A DNA stretch of 64,000 bases from Zizania palustris (taxonomy: Eukaryota; Streptophyta; Magnoliopsida; Poales; Poaceae). The notes below the pieces were generated by a model, which had not been told where the DNA came from, ran no database searches, and saw only the letters and a program-made list of their open reading frames with translations. Shown here piece after piece: positions 23,099 to 33,085 of this stretch. Each line of letters starts with the position of its first letter. Positions within the stretch are counted from its first letter, which is position 1. The translations under genes and the position numbers were made by a program. The DNA lies in contig JAAALK010002129.1 in NCBI GenBank assembly GCA_019279435.1, forward strand, positions 124,001 through 188,000, read 5' to 3'.

Positions 23099-24852
23099 TC
23101 ATCCTTCGTCTATGGCCAATTGTATCTGCCATCGAAAAACATTGCAATCATTAGTATTATGCGACTGCGAGTCGTGCCACTTACAGTATGGATGCTTCTT
23201 TAACTCATCGGCAAGTGGAATGACTTGACCCTTAGGTAATCTGAGAAGCTGGCTTTTTAAGATAAAATCAAATATTTTATCACATTTAGTTATATCAATC
23301 GAGTACTTGACTTCACTAAGCCGATTCTTTGTGGGAGATGGTCGTAACTCGGAACAGGTGACAGGTTTATTTTTGGCATTCCAAACCCATTCGGCCGCGT
23401 ACATGTCGGCCGAATCCTCCTCCTCTGACTCCTCCTCATCAGAGCGTTCCATGATGTGGATTTTGGCCCTAGGCTTGCTAAATGTCTTAATAAACTTTTT
23501 ATCTTTGGCTCGGCCTTCCTGGACTAGAGCCTGCTGTAAAACTTGGCTAACTTCTAAAACGTTTTGGTTATCTAACCTCTCTTTAATTTCGGAACGCAAC
23601 CCATTAAAAGCTAATTCCGCCAAGTCCCTTTCTGAAATATTAAGGCTCAAACATCGGTTTCTAGTATCCCTAAAACGCTTGATGTACTCAAAGGCGCTCT
23701 CACTAGATTTCTGCTTAACCGATGTCAAATGCGAAAGCCTAAGTTCTGTTTCGCATATATAAAAGTAATCATGGAATTTTCGCTCTAAATCATCCCACGT
23801 TTGGATGGAGTTTGGCGGGAGCACCGAAAACCAAGTGAAAGCGGTGCCGGATAGCGAGAGAGAAAATAGTCTAACCTTTAGAGCATCTATCCCGCTAACT
23901 TCTCCACACTGCGCCAAAAATTGACTCACGTGCTCCAGTGTAGTCTTGCTACCCTCGCCGTCGAATTTAGTGAATTCAGGGATTCTATAGCCGCGGGGGT
24001 AGGGTACTGTATCAAGGTGGTCGGGGTATGGTTTACGGTAAACCCTAACCCGTCCATTAAGCACGAAGCCAGCACACTCCCTAAATAGTGCGTGGACCTG
24101 CTCTTCTATGTCATCTTGGCATGTTGCTTGTGCGCGCCTCTCATGTGGGGGTGCGACACGCGGTGGGATATCGGTGTGTCGGCCATGGGCCTCTTCCCTG
24201 CACGCTATATGTATGGCGTGTTCGTGTCCGGTCGCCTGCACATGTGGTGCGGGCAGCATGGGTATCGGCGTAGGTGGTGGTGCATGGTACGCAGTGTTAG
24301 TTTGACCGTAGGTGTAATGATTGGTCTCGGCCACAAGTGATGAGGCCAGAGACATGATCATGCCTGTGTTATCATTAGTCCTACCATACACGTGGTTTGC
24401 CGGTGGTGCACTAGCAATGGGAACCGGGGGTACGGCCTCAGTAAAGCCGAACCTCCGAAGAGTTGCCTCTACCTAGGAGCTGACTGCTGAATCTAAACGG
24501 TTGGCTAGCGAAGCGCTAACAGCTTGATCTACTGATGCGGCTATTTCTACTCAATTTATAAAGAATATAAACGAGGCGATACAGGTGTTACCTGGACCTG
24601 AGAGAGGTGGGGGGTGACGATGTCACGCTTGACGAAGCCCACGCGTGTCTTGACGTAGCCCCCAAGCATCATGTCCTGGAGTGCCTTTAACATTGCTTCG
24701 ATCTCTGCTCGGTCTTCCGCGGGGATATCTTCAAGTGTGGGTGTCAAAATGTTGCGGTTGTCGATATCCGCGCCTCCTATTGTGTCCATCGCCGGTGTAG
24801 GCGTAGTAGTCGACGTAGATGTACCGGTGGCCGATGTAGATGTACTTGTCAT
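23099..24852 (-). pseudogene. Gag of element C
   Basis: The first ATG after the primer site (24850-24852) opens a short Thr/Ser-rich frame to 24556. The main gag frame runs 24391-23099. It has PYPRGYRIPEFTKFDGEG, LFSLSLSGTAFTWFSVLPP, EYIKRFRDTRNRCLSLNI and the CX2HX4HX4C knuckle CKWHDSQSHNTNDC. It stops at TGA near 23099-23101, where B reads CGA, again a C-to-T change at CpG. Another TAG lies near 24475. Gag forms the particle and packages the RNA. Confidence 0.88.
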
Positions 24853-24865
24853 ATTAGCGTAGCCT

Positions 24866-24883
24866 TCCCCAGCGGAGTCACCA
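24866..24883 (-). other. Primer-binding site of element C
   Basis: The minus strand reads TGGTGACTCCGCTGGGGA, seven bases after the LTR end. It differs from the site of family A, supporting two separate families. Confidence 0.7.
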
Positions 24884-24890
24884 AAAAGTG

Positions 24891-24962
24891 TGTTGACACG
24901 GAAACGTGCCCCCGCACTTGGGTCAGTTCGATGATCCAAAAGTGCACGGATACTTAGGGACA
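24891..24962 (-). repeat. Remnant of the 5' LTR of element C
   Basis: The 72 bases match the start of 15931-17217 on the plus strand (TGTTGACACGGAAAC...CTTAGGGACA) with three differences. Then the match stops abruptly and F-related sequence begins. Confidence 0.88.
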
Positions 24963-25000
24963 CTTCCCTCGCAGTCAACTTCGCTATTCCAGTGCGTCCA

Positions 25001-26069
25001 TGTTGTAGCAATTGTGTTAGCTACACCACATGTTTTGTATGTGTGTATATGATGTGTAGAATGAACCTCGATGGGTTCTCTTAGAGGGAGAAAAGGGTTT
25101 ATACTGGTTCGGGCCTCCCCTAGGGGATAATAGCCCTACGTCCAGTTTGTGGTGGTTTTGGCATAGTATGCCTTGGTGTGGAGAAAAGAACTCCAGGGTC
25201 TCATGGCCCCTGGAGAATGTGTCGCGTTACAAGGGCTTGGCCCTGCTTTTATAGGCACACAGGCCAAAGGAAAAGACCGAAATGCCCTCTATGAGCCCTA
25301 GGCTCATAGGGGCAAAGAGGGGAAAAGGAGCTAGCTACGGTACAAAAGTGCTTTACAGCTTTACAGACGTGTCAGGCAACATCACTTCTTGACTAGCTAG
25401 ACGACAAACTATGGGCAGAGAGGCCCCTAGTACGACTTCTACACTATAGCAGGGCGCAAACATCTTCTGGGTTTGGAGCAGGGCCGGAGCTCCAAACCAG
25501 GGCTCCGAACCAGGGCTCCGAATTGGGGCCTCCGAACTGGGGCTCCGGACTAGGGCCTCCGAACTAGGGCTCCAGACTGAGGCCCCCGAACTAGGGCTTC
25601 GGACTGGGACCTCCGAACTGGGGCCTCCGAACTGGGGGCCTCCGAAATGGGGGCTTCTGAACCGGGGCCTTCGAACTGGGGGCCTTGGATTTGAATCGGT
25701 TGGAGAGGGTCCAGAGACTAACTCTGAGGAGCTCCGCAGGGAGCTTCGAAGGCTAACTCCGAATAGGGCTCGAAGGCTAACACCGAAGAAGGCCCGGAGA
25801 CTGGCTTCGAAGTTAGCCTGAGACTTAGCTTCTGGCGGTCTTCAAGGAATCTCGAGGGCTTCGCTCTGGAGGGCCCCGAGGGACCTCGCTCTAGAGGGCT
25901 TCGACAGGGCTTGGGGGCTTTGCCCCGGCAGGCTCCGAAGGGTACCTTGGGACCTGGAAACAGCTTCTTTGGGAAGATACAGGCTTCGACAGTGCTGGGC
26001 TCCGGGCCGAAGGCTGTCAGAGACTGACGTCATTTGGCCCCTGTTCAAGGGAAACCTATTCCCCCAACA
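25001..26069 (-). repeat. 3' LTR of element E (1069 bp) with G-rich tandem repeat
   Basis: On the plus strand it runs from TGTTGTAGCAATTG to CCCCCAACA. At 25480-25690 it holds about fourteen degenerate 14-15 bp half-units alternating GGGGCCTCCGAACT and GGGGCTCCGGACT. A minus-strand TATA (CCTATAAAAG) is near 25240-25252. A clear polypurine tract next to this LTR is missing. Confidence 0.9.
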
Positions 26070-26229
26070 GGTAATAACTGCCGGCGCCAGCTGTCAGAAT
26101 TACCTCGGGGAGATCAAACGGCTCCGCAATGGCTAGAAAATTTACCGTTACCCTGCGCTGGGCCGCTTTGCCTTCGTGAAGGCCCACGAAACAGTAGGTT
26201 CGGCCCACGACCGTCGGAATTCTTACCGC

Positions 26230-26239
26230 CTATAAATAG
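26230..26239 (+). promoter_or_regulatory. TATA box of the antisense gene of element E
   Basis: CTATAAATAG, about 140 bp before the ATG at 26377, within internal sequence just inside the LTR. It matches the site at 11-20 before the homologous gene of A. Confidence 0.65.
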
Positions 26240-26376
26240 GGGTTTACCGCGTGCAGCTTCGGCACGCTCTCATTTGCTTTCTTCTCATTGCCTTACAACC
26301 TTCGCTCTCTTCTTTTCCTTGGCTTCGCGCGGAGCACCCTTTGCTAGCTTTAGCCCCTCACGCCGAGTCCCACAAA

Positions 26377-29300
26377 ATGCCGAAGAAAGCAGCTTCGAAG
26401 TCCTTGGCCTTGGGCCCGGGCTCGAGCTCCGCCCAACTGCAAGCAGCGGCGGCTGCGGCAGCGAAGCCTGCAGCAAGGCGGCTGGGGCCGAGGGACCTTC
26501 GGATGCCCTCCGACAAATTTGAGCAGACACTAGAGATGAGGGCCTCGATCTCCACGAAGGAGTCAGTCCGGAGGGCCCGCGAAGGGAGGATCGCAGCGAA
26601 GATTCAACTCAGCTCCAGGAGAAATCGGAGGCCGAGCCGAGGCCTCGGGCCGACGAAGTGGTTGTGTTTGAAGCTTTCATCGAGGCCGGCCTCGGGCTGC
26701 CGGCAGTGGGGATGCTGAGCGAAGTCTTGAGGGCTTACAACCTCGAACTTCCTCAACTCTCGCCCAACGCCGTGGCGAGGCTCGCTGTTTTTGAGTGGGC
26801 CATGAGGGCCGAAGGATGCGAGGGCCGCGCCGACGTCTTTGTCGCCCTCCATGATGCCAACTGCCAGCCGAAGCCGAGGGAGGGAGCAGACCACGTTAAG
26901 AGGGCATTGGCCTTCGGTAGTGCTAACTTCCATCTTCGGAGGGAGTTCCAAGATGCCTTCCCGGCGAGGGCTGTCAACAACAAATGGTACTCGAAGTGGG
27001 ATCAAGAGTGGTTCTATGCCTCCGTCGGCGCAAACTCTCCCCTTCGGAGTACTAATGCCCATATCTTATATCGGCGCGAAGGGGTGGTGAAGACTAGCCC
27101 GGGCACCCTTCGCTCAAGGATCTCGCTTCTTCGGAGGGTGGCGGTGAAGATGAGCATGAGGGACCTCGTGGAGGAGTTCATCACCGTCCGGCTCAGCCCC
27201 CTCGCGCGATCTTGGCCGGAGGGGCTCTTCCAAGCTTCGGGCCAAGGGGGACTAAGCGAGCTGGCCTTCGAACGCTTTGGTAAGACTTTGAAATCTCTCC
27301 ACTTTCATACTTCGCAAACTTCGCTCTGACTTGAACTTTTATGAAGCCCATCTTGAAGTGAGGACTCCGGAGGAGGCCATCGCGGCAGCGGAGCGCGTTG
27401 TTGGGACTACGACACCAGAGGAGCAGGCCCAGCATCTCGCTTCGATGGGGTCTTGGGAGCATTGGAATAGGGTATGGACCACGCTTGGCTACGAGGTGTT
27501 CCCTGCCCTGCCGGACTTCTCCCACCTCGCAACTTCGGCGGCTGGTGCCAAGAGGAAAAGAGGGGACGACGATGAGCCTGAGGCTTTGAGGGCTCGGATG
27601 GAGGTCCCTGCGATTGAGGTCTCTACTCCGGAGGAGGGTAGCAGCTGAGCCCACAAGCGCTCCGGCTATCAAGAAGGCAGCGAAGGATCCGACGATGACT
27701 TCGGTGGCGGAGGCTGACACGCTCACCCCAGCCACCAAGAAGGCCGCAGAGGCCTCGACGGCGATGACTTTGGGCACGAAGGCCGACACGCCAGCCTCGC
27801 AGTGAAGGGACTGGGGGGCGCACATCGACCCCCTTTCTTTTGAAGAAATCTCTGACAAAGGTAAATCCTTCTAGCATGCTTCTCTTCAATGTGCGGGTCC
27901 TGACTTGGTCTTTTTTGTAGAAGGGGATGCTGGTGCGAGGCCCACTGCGGCGAAGCCTGCAGAGGATGACGCTGACGCGAGGTCCACCCGGCGAAGCCAG
28001 TAGAGGCCTCCGGCAGCAGCAGCAGCAGCGCGGAGTCTGACAGATCCTCGTCTGAAGAAGACGGAGGCAGCCACCGCGACGAAGGGGACCCTCAAAGCGA
28101 CGAGGAGGTCGAGGTGGTGGAGCTGAGCTTGGCCACGCCGAAGCCTGTGCAGGCGGTTGCGGCGGAGGAGATTGTCCATCCTTTTCGGCCGAAGGGTGCC
28201 GTGACGGAGGTGGCGATCAACAGCTTCTGCGAGGCTTGTGCAGCTGTGGAGGCAGGGGACTTGGTGGCTCAACTCATCCATACAAACCCCACGGAGCTCT
28301 TCATCAATGCGAACGAAGCCCTTGTGCAGGTGAGCGAGGTCCTACACAGCCTTCGAATTATACGTTAGTCTTCGATCAATACTTATGATTCCTTGAATTC
28401 TTCCAGGCCTTCGCACTGAATGCAGCGGCTTCAACCTCTGCGGACAGGCGGATGATGTGCCTGGCAGAGGAGAAGGAGGCCCTCCGACGCGAAGTCTTGG
28501 TGGAAGCCAAGAAGCGAAGGCGGGCCGAAGCTTCGGCCGATGCGGCGAGGGGTGAGGCCGAGACGGCGAGGACCGAAGCAGAGGCGGCGAAGGCTGATGC
28601 AGAGGCGGCGAAGGCTGAGGTCGACAAGGCTAAGGAAACTTTGGCGTCGGAGTTGGATCGGCTCCGCGCGGAGCTCATGGCAGCGAAGGACGCCGAGGCC
28701 CGGCAGGCGAAGGAGAATTCTTCACTCCGCCAACGGGCTCAGAAGCTCGAAGACTTCGTCGTGGACAACCTTGATGAAGCCACTCATAGTCTGACCAAAG
28801 TCCTCGAGCAGATAGGGACTGACTGCCGGGCTCCGAACTTCGGCGACCAGGATCCAATTGGGGATCGCGCCGAGTTCTTGAAGGTAGTAGCTTCGATGGC
28901 GGAGCAGTCGCTGAAGGGCTTCGCCTTGATGTCCGGCCGAGTCGCGGGCCAGAGTGTTGCAGATGCTTCATGACGCGGGGTGAATCACCTCGAGGCAGCA
29001 GCCTCCGTGACCCCGGTGGCCTTCGGGGGCCAACACTTGGTGACACCTCCAACGGATGTCCTCGGAGCCTGGCAGCGGCTGCAGGAGCCTTGGAAGGAAC
29101 AAGGTTGCGAAGCAGTCCTTGAACTTCAGAAGGCCCTCCGCCTTCGCCGAGCCAAGGCACTTGCTGCACCACATCGGCCTTCGACATCAACACCTCTGCC
29201 TCCGAAGGTGTAGATATCCTTAGGCTTCTTGTAATACTTAGCTTCAAGCTTGTAAAAACTTATCAGCTTATTAATATGAATGCGGGGGTTTCTTATACCT

Positions 29301-29772
29301 GCCCAGGCTCAGCCTCCGAATGTTGACTTCGAAGTGCTTGAGCACTCTGAAGAACTTCAACAGTTGTGGGCAGTCCTCGAAGTAGCTAGGTCCGAAGGCC
29401 CCCCTCGGTTTAAGCTTCCGAGGGGACCTAACGGCGAAGCCATCCCCGAAGTAGCTCAGGATCTGCTAGCCGTTGTGAAGACGGAGTCCCTTTAGAGTTC
29501 TTCGTTTTTGCCTTCGCGAACGGTCTTAGCGGGCGACGAAGCTTTATACTTCTCTGTCTTCGATACAACACCGCCAGCCTCGCTAACTCGGAGTGACATG
29601 CAAAGTAGAGGACTAGGTCTGCGGGCTTCAGAGCCTGTACGAGCTAGACGTGGGAGGGCAGGCTCCGAAGAGGCTTCGTCCAGCCGAGGGGGCCCTAGCC
29701 GAAAGAAAGGCAAGCGAGGGTTGGGGCCTCGCACTCGATTCTTCTTAGGTTTAGATACAGACTACTCGTAGC
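26377..29772 (+). pseudogene. Antisense spliced gene (aORF) of element E, PF04195-like
   Basis: Exons: about 26377-27279, 27347-27860, 27921-28329, 28407-29207 and 29306-29772, all with GT-AG borders. The N-terminus is Ala-rich (MPKKAASKS). The PF04195-like part spans 26650-27270 (VVFEAFIEAGLGLP, FEWAMRAEGCEG, MSMRDLVEEFITVRLSP). Exon 4 encodes a long coiled coil with EAEAAKADAEAAKAE repeats (28450-28750). The last exon has a basic patch (PSRKKGKRG) and ends RFFLGLDTDYS. Breaks as I read it: a frame change near 26630, one in exon 2 near 27645, TGA at 28971-28973 and TAG near 29493. Function unknown; a structural or nucleic-acid-binding role is only a guess. It is the sole gene of the element. 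Confidence 0.8.
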
Positions 29773-31007
29773 TTTGTGTTCGAAGTACATTTGTAACACA
29801 CTTCTCAATTATCATTCAATGAATGGGGTTTATTGTATTTGCATACTTCGTCTGCATGCTTCGTATTATCTGATGACTTCGAACGTTTTAGCTTGTCATG
29901 CTCGTACTGCGTATTGCATTCGCACACCTCGCATACATGCTTCCCCCCTTTGCTCGTGGCAGCTAGGGACTTAGTCGTTGCTGGTGCGGGCAAAATAAAA
30001 AATACGAAGGGGTGCGCCTTTTGGCGGCTTCGGATGCTTGACATGTATTGAGCGAAGGCCTTTTTGGGCTTCGACCACGTTAATTTGGAGCGAAGCAAGG
30101 CTTCAGCGTAACCAAATTAAGCGAAACATGCTTCGGCATGCGGGATTTGGATGTTGTGCGTGAGCAAGGCTTCGAAACGCACTTAGATTTTAAGCGAAAT
30201 ATGACTTCGACATGCTTAGGCATATATTATATTTGACACGCGAAGCAAGGCTTCGGAGCGTGTTTGGATAACGAAGCAAGGCTTATGAGCTTGATTCTAT
30301 AATGAAAATGGATATTTGGTGTGGATTCACTGAACCTGTGATAATGTGAGCCACCTTCGGCTCTGGGTAACCTACGACCCTGGGCCACCTTCGACCCTGG
30401 GATGCTTCGGGTACGGAACCCGGAATTCCTGGACGCATCGGGCCATGGCCCAGAGTCCATGTTACTGCTACGGGCCCGGAGGCGCTGTGTAGCCTTCGGA
30501 GGAATGCTCCAGATTTTGTAAGGTGAAGCGAGGCTTCAGATTTTATACAAGGCGAAGCAAGGCTTTGAGTTTTTGATAAGGCGAAGAAAGGCTTCGAATT
30601 TTTTCAATAAGATGGGGCAGAAGTTTGCTTTATAGGCGAAGCAGGGCTTCAATTTCAAAGGCGAAGCAGGGCTTTGGATATATATCAAAGTGATTGCGAA
30701 ATTGTACATCGAAGTGGTACTTCGGATAGTGGACATACCTCGCAAGGTGGCTGAAGGTTGGCCTCGTAGCCCCTGGGGCTTCGACGACCTTCGACGCATG
30801 AAGCGGAGCCCCTTGTTGGAGGGTGAGCTCCGGTATGCGAAGGGTAAGGGAAGGCGAAGAGGACCTTCGATCAACACTCGAAGCCCCTTGCCGAAGGGTG
30901 CGCGAAGCAACAAAGCTCCGAAGCTCCCCCCTCAAGAGTACTTCGATTTGCAGATAGTAGCAGAGAACTTAGCTTTTTGGACTAAGGTCCCCACGGACGG
31001 CGCCAAC
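29773..31007 (-). repeat. Leader of element E with an array of short palindromes
   Basis: The region between primer site and aORF end lacks a gene. At 30055-30680 it holds about ten degenerate copies of GGCGAAGCAAGGCTTCGAAT, each with the inverted repeat CGAAGC-AAG-GCTTCG. In the element RNA this would give a row of small hairpins just downstream of the 5' LTR. Confidence 0.75.
30988..31005 (-). other. Primer-binding site of element E
   Basis: Minus strand TGGCGCCGTCCGTGGGGA, two bases after the LTR, identical to that of F and I. It fixes the element's direction as minus. Confidence 0.85.
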
Positions 31008-32977
31008 TGTTGTAGCAATTGTGTTAGCTACAGCACATGCTTTGTATGTGTGTATATGATGTGTAGAATGAACCTCGATGGGTTCTCTCAGAGGGAGAAA
31101 AGGGTTTATACTGGTTTGGGCCTCCCCTAGGGGATAATAGCCCTACGTCTAGTTTGTGGTGGTTTTGGCATAGTATGCCTTGGTGTGGAGAAAAGAACTC
31201 CAGGGTCTCATGGCCCCTGGAGAATGTGTCGCGTTACAAGGGCTTGGCCCTACTTTTATAGGCACGCATGCCAAAGGAAAAGACCGAGATGCCCTCTATG
31301 AGCCCTAGGCTCATAGGGGCAAAGAGGGGAAAAGGAGCTAGCTACGGTACAAAAGTGCTTTACAGCTTTACAGACGTGTCAGGCAACGTCACTTCTTGAC
31401 CAGCTAGACGACAAACTATGGGCAGAGGGGCCCCAGTACTGATGAGGGATTGGTCCCGATTTTCCGCTAGGTAAAGGATAACTTGGGTTTGTGGAGAATC
31501 TCGACGTTGGCGATCCAAGGCTCCGGTCCGGCGGATCAGAACCTTGCAATCATTACACCACTGTCTCCGTTGGTTATCAACCACGCAGGACGCGATTGAC
31601 CTCGCCACGAAGGCTAATTCCTGCAAGCGAACCCAAGAACACAAGCAAGAACAGGAAGGATACAAATCGAATGCCAAATCACAGACAAACGAAGAAAAGG
31701 TGAGGTTTCACAAATGCCTATGCAGCAGCCAATCGGTCCGGTGCAAGGGACGGGATCTAAACACACAAGTGTAGATGCAAACAAAGCAAAACCTAACCCT
31801 AAAGGTGGCTGGCGTGAGTTTATAAAGCGTGGGCAGCCTGTGGAAGGCGAACATACTCAGACTATGGGCTAGAAGACGTACAGACTTGGACTATGGGCCA
31901 ACACGGCTCAGTTCTGTCACGCAGGACTGTTTTAAACACACAGGTCGACTCGATACTCCAAATGAGACGAAACCAATGGCAAACGATCCTTATTCTCCTC
32001 AGCTTTCCAAAAAGTCCAAGAACGCGCCAATCGGACTTCGTATGAGGAAGTTATGCCCATTTTGGTGCATGGTGGTTGATGTAGTCCGAACCAGCGAATT
32101 CTTGACTTCAAAACATCCGTGCCACTCCGTCTTCAACTCCAACTCTTCTATTCCATCTCCCATGTTCCTAAGCAACAAAATATCACTAGTATTCAGTAGC
32201 ATCCCGTCCATACAAATATTAACATAGTTGCTAAGGAAAGAATTAACCTCATGGTTCAAGCGACGGGCACGGGCGCGTGTGATTGGTCCTTGTAGTTGAA
32301 TTGTAGGTGGAGGCTCCATGTGTGTATCATGTGAAGTGATGTCCTCATCAAGTACGACTTCTACACTGCAGCAGGGTGCAAACATCTTCTGGGTTCGGAG
32401 CAGGGCCGGAGCTCCAAACAGGGGCTCCGAACCAGGGCTCCGAATTGGGGCCTCCGAACTAGGGCTCCGGACTGGGGCCTCCGAACTTGGGCTCCGGACT
32501 GGGGCCTCCGAACTGGGGCTCCGGACTGGGACCTCCGAACTGGGGCCTCCAAACTGGGGGCCTCCGAACTGGGGGGCTCCGAACTGGGGGCCTTGGCTTT
32601 GAATCGGTTGGAGAGGGTCCGGAGACTAACTCTGAGGAGCTCCGCAGGGAGCTTCGAAGGCTAACTCCGAACAGGGCTCGAAGGCTAACTCCGAATAAGG
32701 CCCGGAGACTGGCTTCGAAGTTAGCATGAGACTTAGCTTCTGGCGGTCTTCAAGGAATCTCAAGGGCTTCGCTCTGGAGGGCCCCGAGGGACCTCGCTCC
32801 AGAGAGCTTCGACGGGGCTTGGGGGCTTTGCCCCGGTAGGCTCTGAAGGGTACCTTGGGACCCAGAAACAACTTCTTTGGGAAGATACAGGCTTCGATAG
32901 TGCTGGGCTCTGGGCCGAAGGCTGTCAGAGGCTGACATCATTTGGCCCCTGTTCAAGGGAAACCTATTCCCCCAACA
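31008..32977 (-). repeat. 5' LTR of element E, interrupted by a solo LTR
   Basis: The two parts (31008-31439 and 32356-32977) together give about 1054 bp, close to the other LTR. The two LTRs differ by scattered single bases and by the make-up of the G-rich repeat (32395-32600), pointing to a fairly recent insertion. Confidence 0.92.
31440..32350 (-). mobile_element. Solo LTR of a third gypsy family (911 bp)
   Basis: The ends TGATGAGG and CCTCATCA form an 8 bp inverted repeat with TG...CA termini, flanked by AGTAC on both sides (31435-31439, 32351-32355); the other LTR of E shows the empty site. On the minus strand an open frame down to 31999 encodes PITRARARRLNHEVNSFL, a C-terminal tail known from grass gypsy polyproteins. 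The polyprotein end therefore overlaps the LTR. A TATA-like TTTATAAAC (minus) lies near 31818. It was left by recombination between two LTRs. Confidence 0.85.
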
Positions 32978-33085
32978 GTCCACTAGAAGTGGGAAGTATT
33001 TGGGGGGTAGGCATTATTTGAACCATAAGCTTTATTTATTCAGAAGGTGTGTACAAATGATTACAAGGAGCCCATATGCGAAATA

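Larger units (their letters stand above)
15931..24962 (-). mobile_element. Element C: second gypsy family, 3' LTR complete, 5' LTR truncated
   Basis: On the minus strand: a 72 bp end of the 5' LTR (24891-24962), primer-binding site, gag, linker, protease, RT, two RNase H domains, spacer, integrase, polypurine tract, full 3' LTR (15931-17217). It is inserted in the end of the RNase H region of B. Right of 24962 the LTR is replaced by F-related sequence, so a deletion has removed about 1.2 kb of the LTR. It is better preserved than B but has nonsense changes in gag, at the protease start and in integrase. Confidence 0.9.
25001..32977 (-). mobile_element. Element E: non-autonomous LTR element carrying only an antisense gene
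   Basis: LTRs at 25001-26069 and 31008-32977 (the latter split by a solo LTR) are flanked by GTCCA duplications (24996-25000 and 32978-32982). The primer-binding site lies on the minus strand beside the right LTR and equals that of A, F and I. Leader bases (TTTTTGGACTAAGGTCCCC) are also shared with them. Between the LTRs I find no gag, protease, RT or integrase, only a plus-strand spliced aORF homologous to that of A. LTR ends (TGTTGGGGGAA...CAACA) resemble family A. I infer movement with help from family A. Confidence 0.92.

Noticed and set aside
30055..30680. CRISPR-like array from the spaced palindromic repeats
   Set aside because: Units are degenerate, spacing is irregular, there are no unique spacers or cas genes, and the context is a plant retrotransposon leader.
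31440..32350. DNA transposon with 8 bp terminal inverted repeats
   Set aside because: TG...CA ends, 5 bp duplication and the polyprotein tail fit a solo LTR better.
32318..32602. Repeat-protein frame across E's LTR (SELGLRTGA units)
   Set aside because: It is the translation of the G-rich tandem repeat and crosses the end of the inserted solo LTR, so it is not a gene.
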